64,000 bases of DNA from Janthinobacterium sp. PAMC25594. Lineage in GTDB: Bacteria; Pseudomonadota; Gammaproteobacteria; Burkholderiales; Burkholderiaceae_D. The DNA lies in NCBI RefSeq assembly GCF_019443505.1, contig NZ_CP080377.1, positions 1,674,001 through 1,738,000 on the forward strand, given 5' to 3'. This document shows positions 45,611 through 57,179 of this stretch, one piece after another. Positions within the stretch are counted from its first letter, which is position 1, and each line of letters opens with the position of its first letter. The position numbers were made by a program, and so were the translations under genes. The notes under the pieces are model-generated. The model did not search any database and had not been told where the DNA came from. It saw nothing but the letters and a program-made list of their open reading frames with translations.

Positions 45611-45755
45611 GGTCACATCCTCAGTGGTAGCCCGTACGGTGACGGGTATGCGGACAAGGAACGGTCGCCAGACAGGAAAACGGACGCGGCACTGGCACCA
45701 TTATTTTAATATTTTATTATTAACAAAATAGACTTTATTCCTGCCGTGGCTGCCG

Positions 45756-47012
45756 CTATGCCACGGCAGGTTCGTCGACCCAGTAACGGTCGACGTCCAG
45801 CAAGCCCCACTGGGCAGCGCTTTCCGTGGAAACAATGCGCTCCTGGCAACCGGGTGCCGCCAGGTCGATGATGCTGGGTACGATACAAGTGCCGGCGCGG
45901 ATGGAAAAAAATACGCGGACCGTGGGCGAGGTCAGCGTCTTGCCCGCCGCCTGCCCCACCACCACGGCCAGGCGCTCCGATTGCAGCCGCACCAGGGTGC
46001 CCAGTGGATAAATGCCCAGGCATTTGACGAAGGCGGCAAACAGTGTCGCGTCCAGATGTCCGCCGCGCCAGGCCGCCATGCGGCGCAGCGACTCGGCCGG
46101 GCACCAGCCCTGCTTGTACGGCCGGTTCGAGGTGATCGCGTCGTACACGTCGCAGATGGCGCCCATGCGCGCATACAGGCTGATTTCCTCGCCGCGCAAG
46201 CCCTTGGGATAGCCGCTGCCATCGAGTTTTTCATGGTGGTGCAGACACACATCGAGGGCCACCGGATCGATCTCGCCCACCTCGAGCAGCATGCGATGGC
46301 CGGCGGCCGGATGGGTACGCACGGAAGAAAACTCCGCGTCGCTCAGGCTGCCAGGCTTGTTCAGGATGGCCGCTGGCACGGCCATCTTGCCTATGTCGTG
46401 CAACAAACCCGCCAGGCCGGCCGAGCGCACCTGCTCCGGCGCCAGCTCCAGCTCCCTGGCCAGCGCCGTCATCAGCGCACACACGGCCACCGAGTGCATA
46501 TACGTATAGTTATCGGCGGTTTTCAGGCGTGCCAGGCCCAGCAGCACGCCGCCGCCGCGCAGCACCGAGGCGGCGATGTCGTCGACCAGCTCGTAGGCCT
46601 GCCCCACGGCCAGGGCCTTGCCCATGCGCGCTTCGTCAAACATCGTCTGCACGGCCTGGCGCGTGCGCTCGAGCAGGCGCCGGGCGTGCGCCATTTCCGC
46701 CTCGCGCGACAGGGCAGGCGCCACATTCACAACGGGGACGGAGACGGAGACGGCCGGCACTGCCGCTTCCGTGCCGGCTGCGTCGGCTGCAGGAACGGGC
46801 GGCGCGGCAACGGCAACAGGTTCAGGCGGCGCCAGCCCGCGCGCCGTGTCGATCCACACTTCATTCAGGCGGGCCGCCCGGATACGCTCCAGGTCAGCCG
46901 GCGATTCGAGTAAAAAGGAACGCTTCCAGAACGGGTTCTCAAGCCAGGAGCGGCCGAGGCGCTCGACATACATTCCCAGCATGAGTTCGCTACTCCTTAT
47001 TTTTTTCAGCAC
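45756..47012 (-). CDS. HD-GYP domain protein with DUF3391 (c-di-GMP phosphodiesterase)
   Basis: A 418-residue protein: N-terminal DUF3391 (LKKIRSSELMLGMYVERLGRSWLENPFWKRSFLL), an Ala/Pro/Val-rich linker (about 60-100) and an HD-GYP domain with HDIGK (205-209) and HHEKLDGSGYP (259-269), both intact, so hydrolysis of c-di-GMP is expected. The GTG at 47012 was chosen: GGAG lies seven bases upstream and the product begins like other family members. The upstream region is strikingly AT-rich. Confidence 0.93.
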   Translation of the reverse strand: MLKKIRSSELMLGMYVERLGRSWLENPFWKRSFLLESPADLERIRAARLNEVWIDTARGLAPPEPVAVAAPPVPAADAAGTEAAVPAVSVSVPVVNVAPALSREAEMAHARRLLERTRQAVQTMFDEARMGKALAVGQAYELVDDIAASVLRGGGVLLGLARLKTADNYTYMHSVAVCALMTALARELELAPEQVRSAGLAGLLHDIGKMAVPAAILNKPGSLSDAEFSSVRTHPAAGHRMLLEVGEIDPVALDVCLHHHEKLDGSGYPKGLRGEEISLYARMGAICDVYDAITSNRPYKQGWCPAESLRRMAAWRGGHLDATLFAAFVKCLGIYPLGTLVRLQSERLAVVVGQAAGKTLTSPTVRVFFSIRAGTCIVPSIIDLAAPGCQERIVSTESAAQWGLLDVDRYWVDEPAVA

Positions 47013-47029
47013 GGCGGTTCTCCACACAT

Positions 47030-47220
47030 TCAGATCGCGACATTTACTTGCGCATTATCAATATCATACGCCAAAAATAATGATTAAACCGAATAAATTG
47101 ATTTATATAGCTAAATCACAACAAATACAGCAATAATCACCAATTATATCGTTTTCATTAGAAAATAATAATTAATCAATAAATATATCAATTAATCCAT
47201 ATTGATTTCGTGGAATTGTA
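47030..47220. other. AT-rich island upstream of the HD-GYP gene
   Basis: About 190 bases rich in A and T runs (for example 47041-47220, with ATTAATCAATAAATATATCA), in sharp contrast to the surrounding GC-rich genome. It may be a promoter or a site for nucleoid proteins. No gene is visible in 47013-47381. Confidence 0.5.
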
Positions 47221-47381
47221 TGCATCCTGCCGATGATGGAGGCGCATGCCTGCCGGCGGCCTCATGGGCCACCACACGGGCATGATGTGCAGGAAAGGAA
47301 AGACGAGCGCCAGCGCCAGACGTCGCGAAAAGACGCTGGCGCTATGCGGGGAGAAGTATCAGATGATGCGCGAGCGGCGGC

Positions 47382-47972
47382 CTAGCGCGGCACGTAACGC
47401 CAGTTGCCGCTGTCCAGCATGAAGGTCAGATCCGTCTTGAAGCCTTGCGGACGGCTCGGCAGGCTCACTTCCGTGTCGCACACGAGGTAGCCCGTCGAGC
47501 GCCTGACTTCGCATTCGTTGATGGCCTTGACCTGCAGGGAGGCCTCCGCTTCCGCCATCTGCAAATCCTTGGCAAGTTGCGGATTGCCCGCCGCTTCTTC
47601 CTTGACCCAGGCGCGTGCCATGGCTTGCGCCTCGGCCGGCGACGGTCCCGCGAACTTGGCATGCTTGCGCTCGACGCCGACCCAGATATCGCCCTCTTTA
47701 CGCAGAGGCAACACATTAAACCCGTCGCGCATGCCGGCGCTCATGGCCACCAGGCACACCACTTCGCCTGGTACTTCCAGCGAATCCTGGCAACCCTGCA
47801 GGCTCTTGACCTTGACGGCGAACGGCATGCTCGATTGCGTCTTCGCTTGGGTCCTGGCCACGCCCGCCTGCACGGCGGCGTCGATGTGTTCGAGTGTCGG
47901 CATGGTGTCCGCATGGGCCGGCAAGGCGGCGAACAGGGCGGCGGCGGTCAGGGCAAGGGAAGTCAGGCGCAT
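47382..47972 (-). CDS. Exported protein of unknown function
   Basis: A 196-residue protein with a signal peptide (MRLTSLALTAAALFAALPAHA-DT). The mature part has four cysteines in two pairs (CQDSLEVPGEVVC and CEVRRSTGYLVC), likely disulfides in the periplasm, and a C-terminal GNWRYVPR typical of small periplasmic proteins with a beta sheet. The ATG at 47972 is preferred over an upstream TTG. Family not recognised. Confidence 0.7.
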   Translation of the reverse strand: MRLTSLALTAAALFAALPAHADTMPTLEHIDAAVQAGVARTQAKTQSSMPFAVKVKSLQGCQDSLEVPGEVVCLVAMSAGMRDGFNVLPLRKEGDIWVGVERKHAKFAGPSPAEAQAMARAWVKEEAAGNPQLAKDLQMAEAEASLQVKAINECEVRRSTGYLVCDTEVSLPSRPQGFKTDLTFMLDSGNWRYVPR

Positions 47973-48210
47973 GGGTATCAAAAGTAGTGAGCTAAGGCCG
48001 GCAGTCTAGCACTTTGCATAAAAACGGCTGTTTCTGTAAGAAAACAGCTGCGCGTCCGCCCACTCGACCAACTGGCACTTCCCGCCGGCTAACCGGCGGT
48101 CAACTCCCGCAGCGGGCACGTCTTTATTGCTATGATGTCGGGCTGCCGGCGGTACAGCCGGCCACGTCAATACCATATCGATAACGTCGTCATCAGAATC
48201 GGGAGTTTGA

Positions 48211-50295
48211 ATGAGTTTACGTCTGCTGCTCTTGGGAGCATTCAGTGCCGCCATGGCCACCACTGCCGCCGTGCCGGCATTGGCCGCGCCGCGCGGTTTC
48301 ACCGTGGAAGACATGGTCGCCATGGAAAGAGTGGGCAGCCCCGTGCTGTCGCCGGACGCCACGCGCGTCGTCTACACGGTGCGCACGACCAACCTGGACA
48401 AAAACCGCGGCAACACGCAGCTGTGGCTGATCGACCTGCGCGCGCCGAACGCGGCACCGCGCCAGCTCACGCGTGGCGATGCCAGCGCCAGCGACCCGCA
48501 ATGGTCGCCGAACGGCGACGCCATCTACTTCCTCTCGGGCCGCTCCGGCTCCTCGCAAGTGTGGCAGCTGCCCCTGAACGGCGGCGAAGCGGCCAAGGTC
48601 ACCGACCTGGCGCTGGACGTGGATACTTATCGCCTGTCGCCGCAGGGCGACCGCCTGGCCTTCAGCATGGGCGTCTTCCTCGATTGCGCCGATATCGCCT
48701 GCACGAAAAAACGCCTCGATGAAAAAACCAAGAACAAGGCGAGCGGCATGGTCTACGACCAGATGTTCGTGCGTCACTGGGATACCTGGGCCGATGGCCG
48801 CCGCAATGCGCTGTACTCGGCACCGATCGACGCGACCGGCAAGGTCAGCGCCGCACCCGTCAGCCTGAGCGGCACCCTCGATGGCGACGCGCCATCGAAG
48901 CCATTCGGCGACAACAGCGAATACCACTTCAGCCCGGACGGCAAGACGGTGGCCTTCTCCGTGCGCGTGGCCGGCCGCACGGAAGCGTGGTCGACCAACT
49001 TCGACGTCTACACGATCTCCGCCGCCGGCGGCCAGGCGCCGCGCAACCTCACCGCCGACAATCCGGCCTGGGATGCGAAAGCCACCTGGTCGCCCGATGG
49101 CCGCACCCTGGCCTATGTCGCCATGACCAAGCCGGGCTTCGAGGCGGACCGTTTTCATTTGGTGCTGATGGATGTCGCCACGGGCAAGAAGCGCACCCTG
49201 GCCGACGACTGGGACCGTTCCGTGGCCGACTTCCGCTGGACGCCGGACGGCAAGGCTTTTCTCGTCGCCGCCGATGACGTGGGCCAGCACCGTCTGTTCC
49301 ACATCGACGCGGCCAGCGGCAAGGTCAACGCGCTGACGGGCAAGGGCGCCGTGGGCGACTTCGACGTGCGCGGCAATACCATCGTGCTGGCGCAAGCGAA
49401 CCTGGCCTCGGGCGCGCAGCTGTACACGCGCAAGCTCGACGCCAGGTCGGAATCGGCGCCGATGGTGCAGCTGACCAAGCAGAATGCGGCAGCGCTGGCC
49501 GACGTGCGTTTCGGCGAATATGAACAGTTCTCGTTCGCCGGCGCGAATGGCGAAACCGTCTACGGCCACGTCATGAAGCCATGGAACGCCAAGGCCGGCG
49601 AAAAGTACCCGATCGCCTTTTTGGTGCACGGCGGCCCGCAAGGAAGCTTCGGCAACAGCTGGAGCTACCGCTGGAATCCGCAAGTGTATGCGGGCGCCGG
49701 CTACGCCACCGTCTTCATCGACTTCCACGGCTCCACCGGCTATGGCCAGAAGTTCACGGATGCCATCAGCGGCGACTGGGGCGGCAAGCCGCTGCTCGAC
49801 CTGCAAAAGGGCCTGGAAGCGGCCACCAAAAAATTCCCGTGGCTGGACCGCGAGCGCAGCTGCGCGCTGGGCGCGTCATACGGCGGCTACATGATGAACT
49901 GGATCGCCGGTAACTGGCCGGACGGCTTCAAATGCCTGGTCAACCACGACGGCGTGTTCGACAACCGCGGCATGGCTTACGCAACGGAAGAACTGTGGTT
50001 CACCGAGTGGGAAAACGGCGGCACCTATTACGACGCACCGGCCAGGCACGAACAGTTCAACCCCGTCAATTTCGTGAAGAACTGGAAGACGCCGATGCTG
50101 GTGGTGCAGGGCGACCTCGATTTCCGCATCCCCACCGCGCAAGGCCTGGGTACCTTCACGGCGCTGCAGCGCCGTGGCATCCCGAGCAAGCTGCTGGTCT
50201 TCCCAGACGAGAACCACTGGGTGCTGAAGCCGGCCAATTCGCTGCTGTGGCATCACACCGTTTTGGATTGGTTGAATACCTACACGAAAAAATAA
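48211..50295 (+). CDS. S9-family prolyl oligopeptidase-type peptidase
   Basis: A 694-residue exported serine peptidase: signal peptide (cleavage after PALA, about 27), a beta-propeller of TolB/WD40-like repeats (for example DPQWSPNGDAIYFLS, YHFSPDGKTVAFS, WSPDGRTLAY), and a C-terminal alpha/beta-hydrolase domain with S556 (GASYGGY), D637 (GDLDFRIP) and H669 (DENHW). It fits acylaminoacyl- or dipeptidyl-peptidases, which release short peptides in the periplasm. GGGAG precedes the ATG. The palindrome and IS element follow 10-40 bases after the stop. Confidence 0.93.
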   Translation: MSLRLLLLGAFSAAMATTAAVPALAAPRGFTVEDMVAMERVGSPVLSPDATRVVYTVRTTNLDKNRGNTQLWLIDLRAPNAAPRQLTRGDASASDPQWSPNGDAIYFLSGRSGSSQVWQLPLNGGEAAKVTDLALDVDTYRLSPQGDRLAFSMGVFLDCADIACTKKRLDEKTKNKASGMVYDQMFVRHWDTWADGRRNALYSAPIDATGKVSAAPVSLSGTLDGDAPSKPFGDNSEYHFSPDGKTVAFSVRVAGRTEAWSTNFDVYTISAAGGQAPRNLTADNPAWDAKATWSPDGRTLAYVAMTKPGFEADRFHLVLMDVATGKKRTLADDWDRSVADFRWTPDGKAFLVAADDVGQHRLFHIDAASGKVNALTGKGAVGDFDVRGNTIVLAQANLASGAQLYTRKLDARSESAPMVQLTKQNAAALADVRFGEYEQFSFAGANGETVYGHVMKPWNAKAGEKYPIAFLVHGGPQGSFGNSWSYRWNPQVYAGAGYATVFIDFHGSTGYGQKFTDAISGDWGGKPLLDLQKGLEAATKKFPWLDRERSCALGASYGGYMMNWIAGNWPDGFKCLVNHDGVFDNRGMAYATEELWFTEWENGGTYYDAPARHEQFNPVNFVKNWKTPMLVVQGDLDFRIPTAQGLGTFTALQRRGIPSKLLVFPDENHWVLKPANSLLWHHTVLDWLNTYTKK

Positions 50296-50305
50296 GCGGA
50301 TACAT

Positions 50306-50337
50306 GTCGGATTACAGCCTTCGGCTTAATCCGACCT
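50306..50337. repeat. Dispersed palindrome, copy 2, interrupted at its right edge by the IS
   Basis: GTCGGATTA (50306-50314) and TAATCCGAC (50327-50335) with an inner AGCC/GGCT pair, then CT (50336-50337). The consensus continuation AC is found only after the IS element, at 51550-51551, showing that the element sits in this repeat. Confidence 0.85.
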
Positions 50338-50352
50338 TGTATTATTCCCCTC

Positions 50353-51532
<1,180 letters not shown>

Positions 51533-51553
51533 CGGGGATAACAGTATCTACGC

Positions 51554-51595
51554 AAAAAAGCCGCGCGGTGCATCTCTGCACCGCGCGGCTTTTTC
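51554..51595. terminator. Strong bidirectional terminator
   Basis: A perfect 14-bp stem (AGCCGCGCGGTGCA, 51559-51572, with 51577-51590), TCTC loop, A-run before and T-run after. It lies just right of the IS and was probably the original terminator of the S9 peptidase gene, now pushed 1.2 kb away. It may also end the convergent esterase-lipoprotein transcript. Confidence 0.88.
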
Positions 51596-51603
51596 ATGTT
51601 CAC

Positions 51604-51643
51604 GTAGGTCGGATTAGCGGTGCGTAGCGCCGCGTAATCCGAC
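51604..51643. repeat. Dispersed palindrome, copy 3 (inverted)
   Basis: GTAGGTCGGATTA (51604-51616) and TAATCCGAC (51635-51643) with an inner GCGG/CCGC pair. On the minus strand its right edge reads TAATCCGACCTAC, identical to copy 1 and to the restored copy 2. Confidence 0.8.
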
Positions 51644-51660
51644 ATCACCACCGCTCCCGT

Positions 51661-53715
51661 TCAATAGCTATTAAGCGCCTTGGCAAACTTCACGATCCAC
51701 AAGCGGCTTGGACGCTCGCGGTCGTCGCCGCGCGCCACGCGGATGGTGTTGGCGGCGTTGCAGCCGGCCGTGCTGCTGGTGACGATGGTGCCATTGGCGT
51801 CGACCGTGCACTTGGTCACGTCGGCGCCATCGACTTCCACGCCATTCGCGTCGAATACCTTGGTTTTCAGGCCGAAGTCATTGTCGTTGGCCAGCGCGAT
51901 GGTGGAGTCGTCGATCAGGGTCAGGCCTTCGGCCTTTTCTGCCGCCCAGCCGATGGCGTTCAAGTCCAGCAGCATAGTTTTCTTCAGCGGCGTGACAGCG
52001 GCCCAGTCGGCGCCATTGACGGCCGCGCCGCCCATGCTGCTTTTTTCCAGGTCGGAGGTCGTCGCGTTGAAGGCGGCGGCCGCAATGTCCGTGGCGCCCT
52101 TCAGTTCGACCAGCATCAGTTTATTGAAGACCTTGCCCGACGGCGCGGCGCCCTGCTCGATGACGAGGAACTTGCCGCCGCCCAGCGCCACCATGTCGCC
52201 CAGCTTGGCGTTGCCCGTGCGGCCATCCTGGTAGTCGGCCGCATTCAAGGGATACGCATACATCTTGCCGCTCGTGCCCGTCGTCGGGTCGAATTCGATC
52301 CAGCGCGTGAAGCGGGCGAAGCGCTCGACCTGTTCATTCTTCTTCGTCACCGTGTACGGCGCGCTGCCGTCGGACAAGGGGCTTTGCAGGAAGGCGTACA
52401 GCTTGTCGTTGCTCGTGTCGAGCGTCATGCCTTCCATGCCGCGGTTCGCGCGGCGCTTGGCGAACAGCGCCGGCAAGCCCTTGCCCGGCTCGTACTTGGC
52501 CTGGATGATGCCGGTGGCGGCATCGATCTTGACGATGAAGGGACCGTATTCGTCCGAGACCCACAGCGCGTTGCGCTTGGCATCGACGACGATGGCTTCC
52601 GAATCGAGGCCGCCCGCATTGAAGACGGCCTTGCCGGCGGCATCGAACTTCATCGCATCCATGACGGGAATCTCGGCCGAATTGCCGACCGCGCCCACAG
52701 GCACGGGCAAGCCCGAGCTGTTGACGGTGGCCGATACCTTGATCGGCGTGCTCGATGTCAGCACGGCGCCGTTCTTGCCCACCGTGATGACGCCGAACGA
52801 AGGGGTAAAGCTCGGTGACGGGAAGATCTTGCTGCCGATCGTGCCCTTGCCCGAAGGATCGGGCAGCAGCGGGCCGTCGCCGTTCGGGCCACGGTCCGTC
52901 AAGCCATAGAATTCCAGGTCGCCGGCCGCATTCTTGCCCTTGTAGGCCAGGCCCGAACCATACGACGGCAGGAAGCCGTTCGGGAATTCGCCCTTGATCC
53001 TGGCATTCGCGCCTTCGTACGGCACATAGTATTTGCCGGCAGCCTGGATCTGGTAGCGCGTCACGGTGACTTTCACTTCGCCGACCGGATTGGCCTGCGT
53101 CAGCGCTTCGTTGACGGGCGCGCCCGCTTTCGAGGCCAGGGTGTCTTCGAAATGCTCGCGCACGAGCGCGCGGCGCTCGGCATCGACCGTGCGGCCGGCG
53201 AATTTCCCGCCTACCGCCGCCAGGTGCGCGGCCAGCGCCGTGTTGAAGACGGCCGGCGCGGCGGCAAAGTCCAGCGTCTTGCCGGCCAGCGCAGCTTTCA
53301 CTTCGGCCGTCAGCTTGATGCCGTTCGAGGGATCGCTGTCGTCGTCGAGCAGCTGCAGCGCCAGCAGGCGGTTGACGACCTTGTCGTCCGCCACATTCGT
53401 GCTGGCGGCCAGCGCCAGCGGCGTGACGACGGCGCCGCATGGCGCCGAACCGAGGGCCAGGCCGCCCACGCTGAAGGCCACCGTCTCGCCCGGGTTGCAA
53501 GTAAATTCGCCCTTGGCATTGGTGCTGGCCTTGGCCGCGCTGCCGGCCACGTAATCGAGGCCTTCCACCGCACCGTCGAGGAACACGCCCGTCTGCGCCA
53601 CGGGCTTGGAAGGTTCCGCCGGCGTACTATCGCTGCCGCCGCAGGCGGACAGGCACAGACTGGCGGCGATGGCCAGCAGGGTCAGTTTCGGGGTCGACGT
53701 TACAGCAGCGTTCAT
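51661..53715 (-). CDS. Lipoprotein with esterase-like/phytase-like beta-propeller domain
   Basis: A 684-residue exported lipoprotein (lipobox LSAC, Cys25). Residues about 40-200 form an N-terminal region with FLDGAVEGLDYVAGSAAKASTNAKGEFTC, followed by an 'esterase-like activity of phytase' type domain (FYGLTDRGPNGDGPLLPDPSGKG, DSEAIVVDAKRNALWVSDEYGPFIVKID, NRGMEGMTLD, IALANDNDFGL). Such proteins are membrane-attached enzymes with poorly defined phosphoester or ester substrates. It is a monocistronic gene between the IS region and araC-type genes. Confidence 0.82.
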   Translation of the reverse strand: MNAAVTSTPKLTLLAIAASLCLSACGGSDSTPAEPSKPVAQTGVFLDGAVEGLDYVAGSAAKASTNAKGEFTCNPGETVAFSVGGLALGSAPCGAVVTPLALAASTNVADDKVVNRLLALQLLDDDSDPSNGIKLTAEVKAALAGKTLDFAAAPAVFNTALAAHLAAVGGKFAGRTVDAERRALVREHFEDTLASKAGAPVNEALTQANPVGEVKVTVTRYQIQAAGKYYVPYEGANARIKGEFPNGFLPSYGSGLAYKGKNAAGDLEFYGLTDRGPNGDGPLLPDPSGKGTIGSKIFPSPSFTPSFGVITVGKNGAVLTSSTPIKVSATVNSSGLPVPVGAVGNSAEIPVMDAMKFDAAGKAVFNAGGLDSEAIVVDAKRNALWVSDEYGPFIVKIDAATGIIQAKYEPGKGLPALFAKRRANRGMEGMTLDTSNDKLYAFLQSPLSDGSAPYTVTKKNEQVERFARFTRWIEFDPTTGTSGKMYAYPLNAADYQDGRTGNAKLGDMVALGGGKFLVIEQGAAPSGKVFNKLMLVELKGATDIAAAAFNATTSDLEKSSMGGAAVNGADWAAVTPLKKTMLLDLNAIGWAAEKAEGLTLIDDSTIALANDNDFGLKTKVFDANGVEVDGADVTKCTVDANGTIVTSSTAGCNAANTIRVARGDDRERPSRLWIVKFAKALNSY

Positions 53716-53786
53716 GCATTCCTCGGCTAAAGTGGGATTGAAGCCGAGGAGAGTAACTGTTCAAAGTGACAAGCCCGTGACAGCCG

Positions 53787-54713
53787 TCACGCCAGTGGCG
53801 TATCCGCAACAGGCCCGCCGATGCCGCCAAAGCGGCCATCGGCCTGACGCCGGAATTCCTTGGGCGTGACGCCCTTCACCTGCAGGAAGCGGCGGTTGAA
53901 GTTGGCCACGTTCTGGAAACCCACGTCGTAGCAGACGTTCGACACGTATTGGTCGGTGTCCATCAGCAACTGGCACGCCTTGTTGATGCGCAAACGGCTG
54001 ATGAAATCGGTAAAACTGTTGCCCGTCGCCTTGCGGAAGAAACGCGAGAATTTACTCAGCGACATGCCCACCTGCTCGGCCAGCATTTCCGCCGAAATCG
54101 GCTCGCGGTAATTATCGGTGATGTAGTTGAGGACGGAATTCACCTTGGCCAGGGTGGCGTCATCATCGTAGGAGCGCAGCGAGGCGCTCGACAGCAAACG
54201 GTAGTTGGCCGTGCGCGCCAGCTTGCTCATCAGTTGCACGAATGCGGCGAAGCGCTCGGCGCCATGCGTGGCGCGGATGCGCGCCAGGTGCTGCTCGGCC
54301 TCGTGGCCCATATCGAAAAACTCCACGCCATAGCTGGAGCGCTCCAGCAGCGGCAGCAGCTCGCGCAGTTCGGGGATGACGCGCGCGGCGCCGGCCAGCG
54401 GCGCGTGGGCGAACTGCACGATCATGTCACGCAGGGCCACGCCCCCCTCCGGCATCACGTTGGAAATCCAGTTGTGCGGCAGGCGCGGCCCCGTCAGCAC
54501 CAGGTGGCCGGGCGAGAATTCGCCGATATAGTCGCCCACGAACAAGCGCCCGCTGGTGGCGACGATCAGGTGCAGCTCGTATTCTTCATGGCAGTGCCAG
54601 CGCACGCGCGAGCTGGGATAGCCATGTTCCAGGTAATTGATGATGCCATCGTAGCTTTCGCGCTCCAGTTCGGGCGCCTTGCGCTCGCCGTCCTTGTGCC
54701 ATACATGTTCCAT
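53787..54713 (-). CDS. AraC-family regulator, cupin type (paralogue 1)
   Basis: A 308-residue regulator: an N-terminal cupin-like sensor (RVRWHCHEEYELHLIVATSGRLFVGDYIGEFSPGHLVLTGPRLPHNW) and a C-terminal HTH pair (AEMLAEQVGMSLSKFSRFFRKATGNSFTDFISRLRINKACQLLMDTDQYVSNVCYDVGFQNVANFNRRFLQVKGVTPKEFRRQ). The ATG with GGGAG upstream was chosen over a GTG eight codons earlier. It is very similar throughout to the next gene, with a 57-base gap, so a recent tandem duplication is likely. It probably controls the polyol genes upstream. Confidence 0.93.
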   Translation of the reverse strand: MEHVWHKDGERKAPELERESYDGIINYLEHGYPSSRVRWHCHEEYELHLIVATSGRLFVGDYIGEFSPGHLVLTGPRLPHNWISNVMPEGGVALRDMIVQFAHAPLAGAARVIPELRELLPLLERSSYGVEFFDMGHEAEQHLARIRATHGAERFAAFVQLMSKLARTANYRLLSSASLRSYDDDATLAKVNSVLNYITDNYREPISAEMLAEQVGMSLSKFSRFFRKATGNSFTDFISRLRINKACQLLMDTDQYVSNVCYDVGFQNVANFNRRFLQVKGVTPKEFRRQADGRFGGIGGPVADTPLA

Positions 54714-54770
54714 GCTCGTCTCTCCCAGGCGGTCCACGCCCGTGCCATCGAATGTACCTCAAAAAAAACC

Positions 54771-55688
54771 TCAGGCGCCAAAACGGCCCAGCGCCTGCTG
54801 GCGAAACTCCTTCGGCGTCATGCCCTTCAATTCCAGGAAGCGCCGGTTGAAATTGGCCACGTTGTTAAAACCCGCCTCGTAGCAGATGTTGCTGACATAG
54901 CGCTCCGTCTCCATCAACAGCTGGCACGCCTTGTTGATGCGCAGGCGGTTGACGAAGTCCGTGAAGCTGTTGCCCGTGGCGCTGCGAAAGAAGCGCGAAA
55001 ACGTCCGCTCGGGCATGTCCACCTGCTCGGCCAGCTGTTTCAGCGAGAACTGGCTGCTGTAATTGTGCACGATGAAGTTGATGGCGGAACTGATGCGCGC
55101 CAGGGCCACGTCGTCGTCGCTCGACTGCATCGGCACCGTCGACAGCAGCTGGTAGTCGCTGGTCTGCGCCAGCTCGCCCAGCAGGGTCAGAAACTCGATG
55201 AAGCGCGGCAGGCCGCTGCTGTCGCGGATGCGCCGGAAGCGCCGCAGCGACTGTTCGCTGACGCCGAAAAATTCCACGCCATGCAGGGCGCGCTGTAGCA
55301 GCGGAAAGATTCCCTTCAATTCGGGAATGGCGGCCGCCATCGACGCCAGCGGCGCATGGCCGAACTGGATCACCATGTCGCGCAGGGCCACGCCTTCCGG
55401 CGGCATGTCGAGCGAGACCCAGTTGTGCGGCACGCGCGGCCCCGTCAGCACCAAGTGGCCGGGCGCAAACTGGCCGATGTAGTCGCCGACAAAGACCTTG
55501 CCGCTCGTCGCGACGATCAGGTGCAGCTCGTACTCGTCGTGGTAATGCCAGCGCACCAGCGCATTCGGAAAGCCGTGCTCCAGGTAGCGGATGAAACCGA
55601 AACTGCCTTTCGGCTCGAAGCCGGGCGTGGCGTCGCGCTGCTGTTCCAGCTCCATCTGCGGCAATCCGGCATCGGCTTTGCGTGGCAT
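54771..55688 (-). CDS. AraC-family regulator, cupin type (paralogue 2)
   Basis: A 305-residue paralogue of the neighbouring gene with the same layout: cupin sensor (LVRWHYHDEYELHLIVATSGKVFVGDYIGQFAPGHLVLTGPRVPHNW) and double HTH (KQLAEQVDMPERTFSRFFRSATGNSFTDFVNRLRINKACQLLMETERYVSNICYEAGFNNVANFNRRFLELKGMTPKEFRQQ). It lies 15 bases downstream of the polyol dehydrogenase gene and is probably in that operon, a usual place for the activator of mannitol/sorbitol ABC systems. GGGGAGGG precedes the ATG. Confidence 0.94.
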   Translation of the reverse strand: MPRKADAGLPQMELEQQRDATPGFEPKGSFGFIRYLEHGFPNALVRWHYHDEYELHLIVATSGKVFVGDYIGQFAPGHLVLTGPRVPHNWVSLDMPPEGVALRDMVIQFGHAPLASMAAAIPELKGIFPLLQRALHGVEFFGVSEQSLRRFRRIRDSSGLPRFIEFLTLLGELAQTSDYQLLSTVPMQSSDDDVALARISSAINFIVHNYSSQFSLKQLAEQVDMPERTFSRFFRSATGNSFTDFVNRLRINKACQLLMETERYVSNICYEAGFNNVANFNRRFLELKGMTPKEFRQQALGRFGA

Positions 55689-55703
55689 GGCGCGCCCTCC
55701 CCG

Positions 55704-57178
<1,475 letters not shown>

Positions 57179-57179
<1 letters not shown>

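Noticed and set aside
45703..45735. A sigma-28 promoter for the Aer-type receptor
   Set aside because: TAAAGTCT is present on the minus strand, but no GCCGATAA-like element lies at the right distance.
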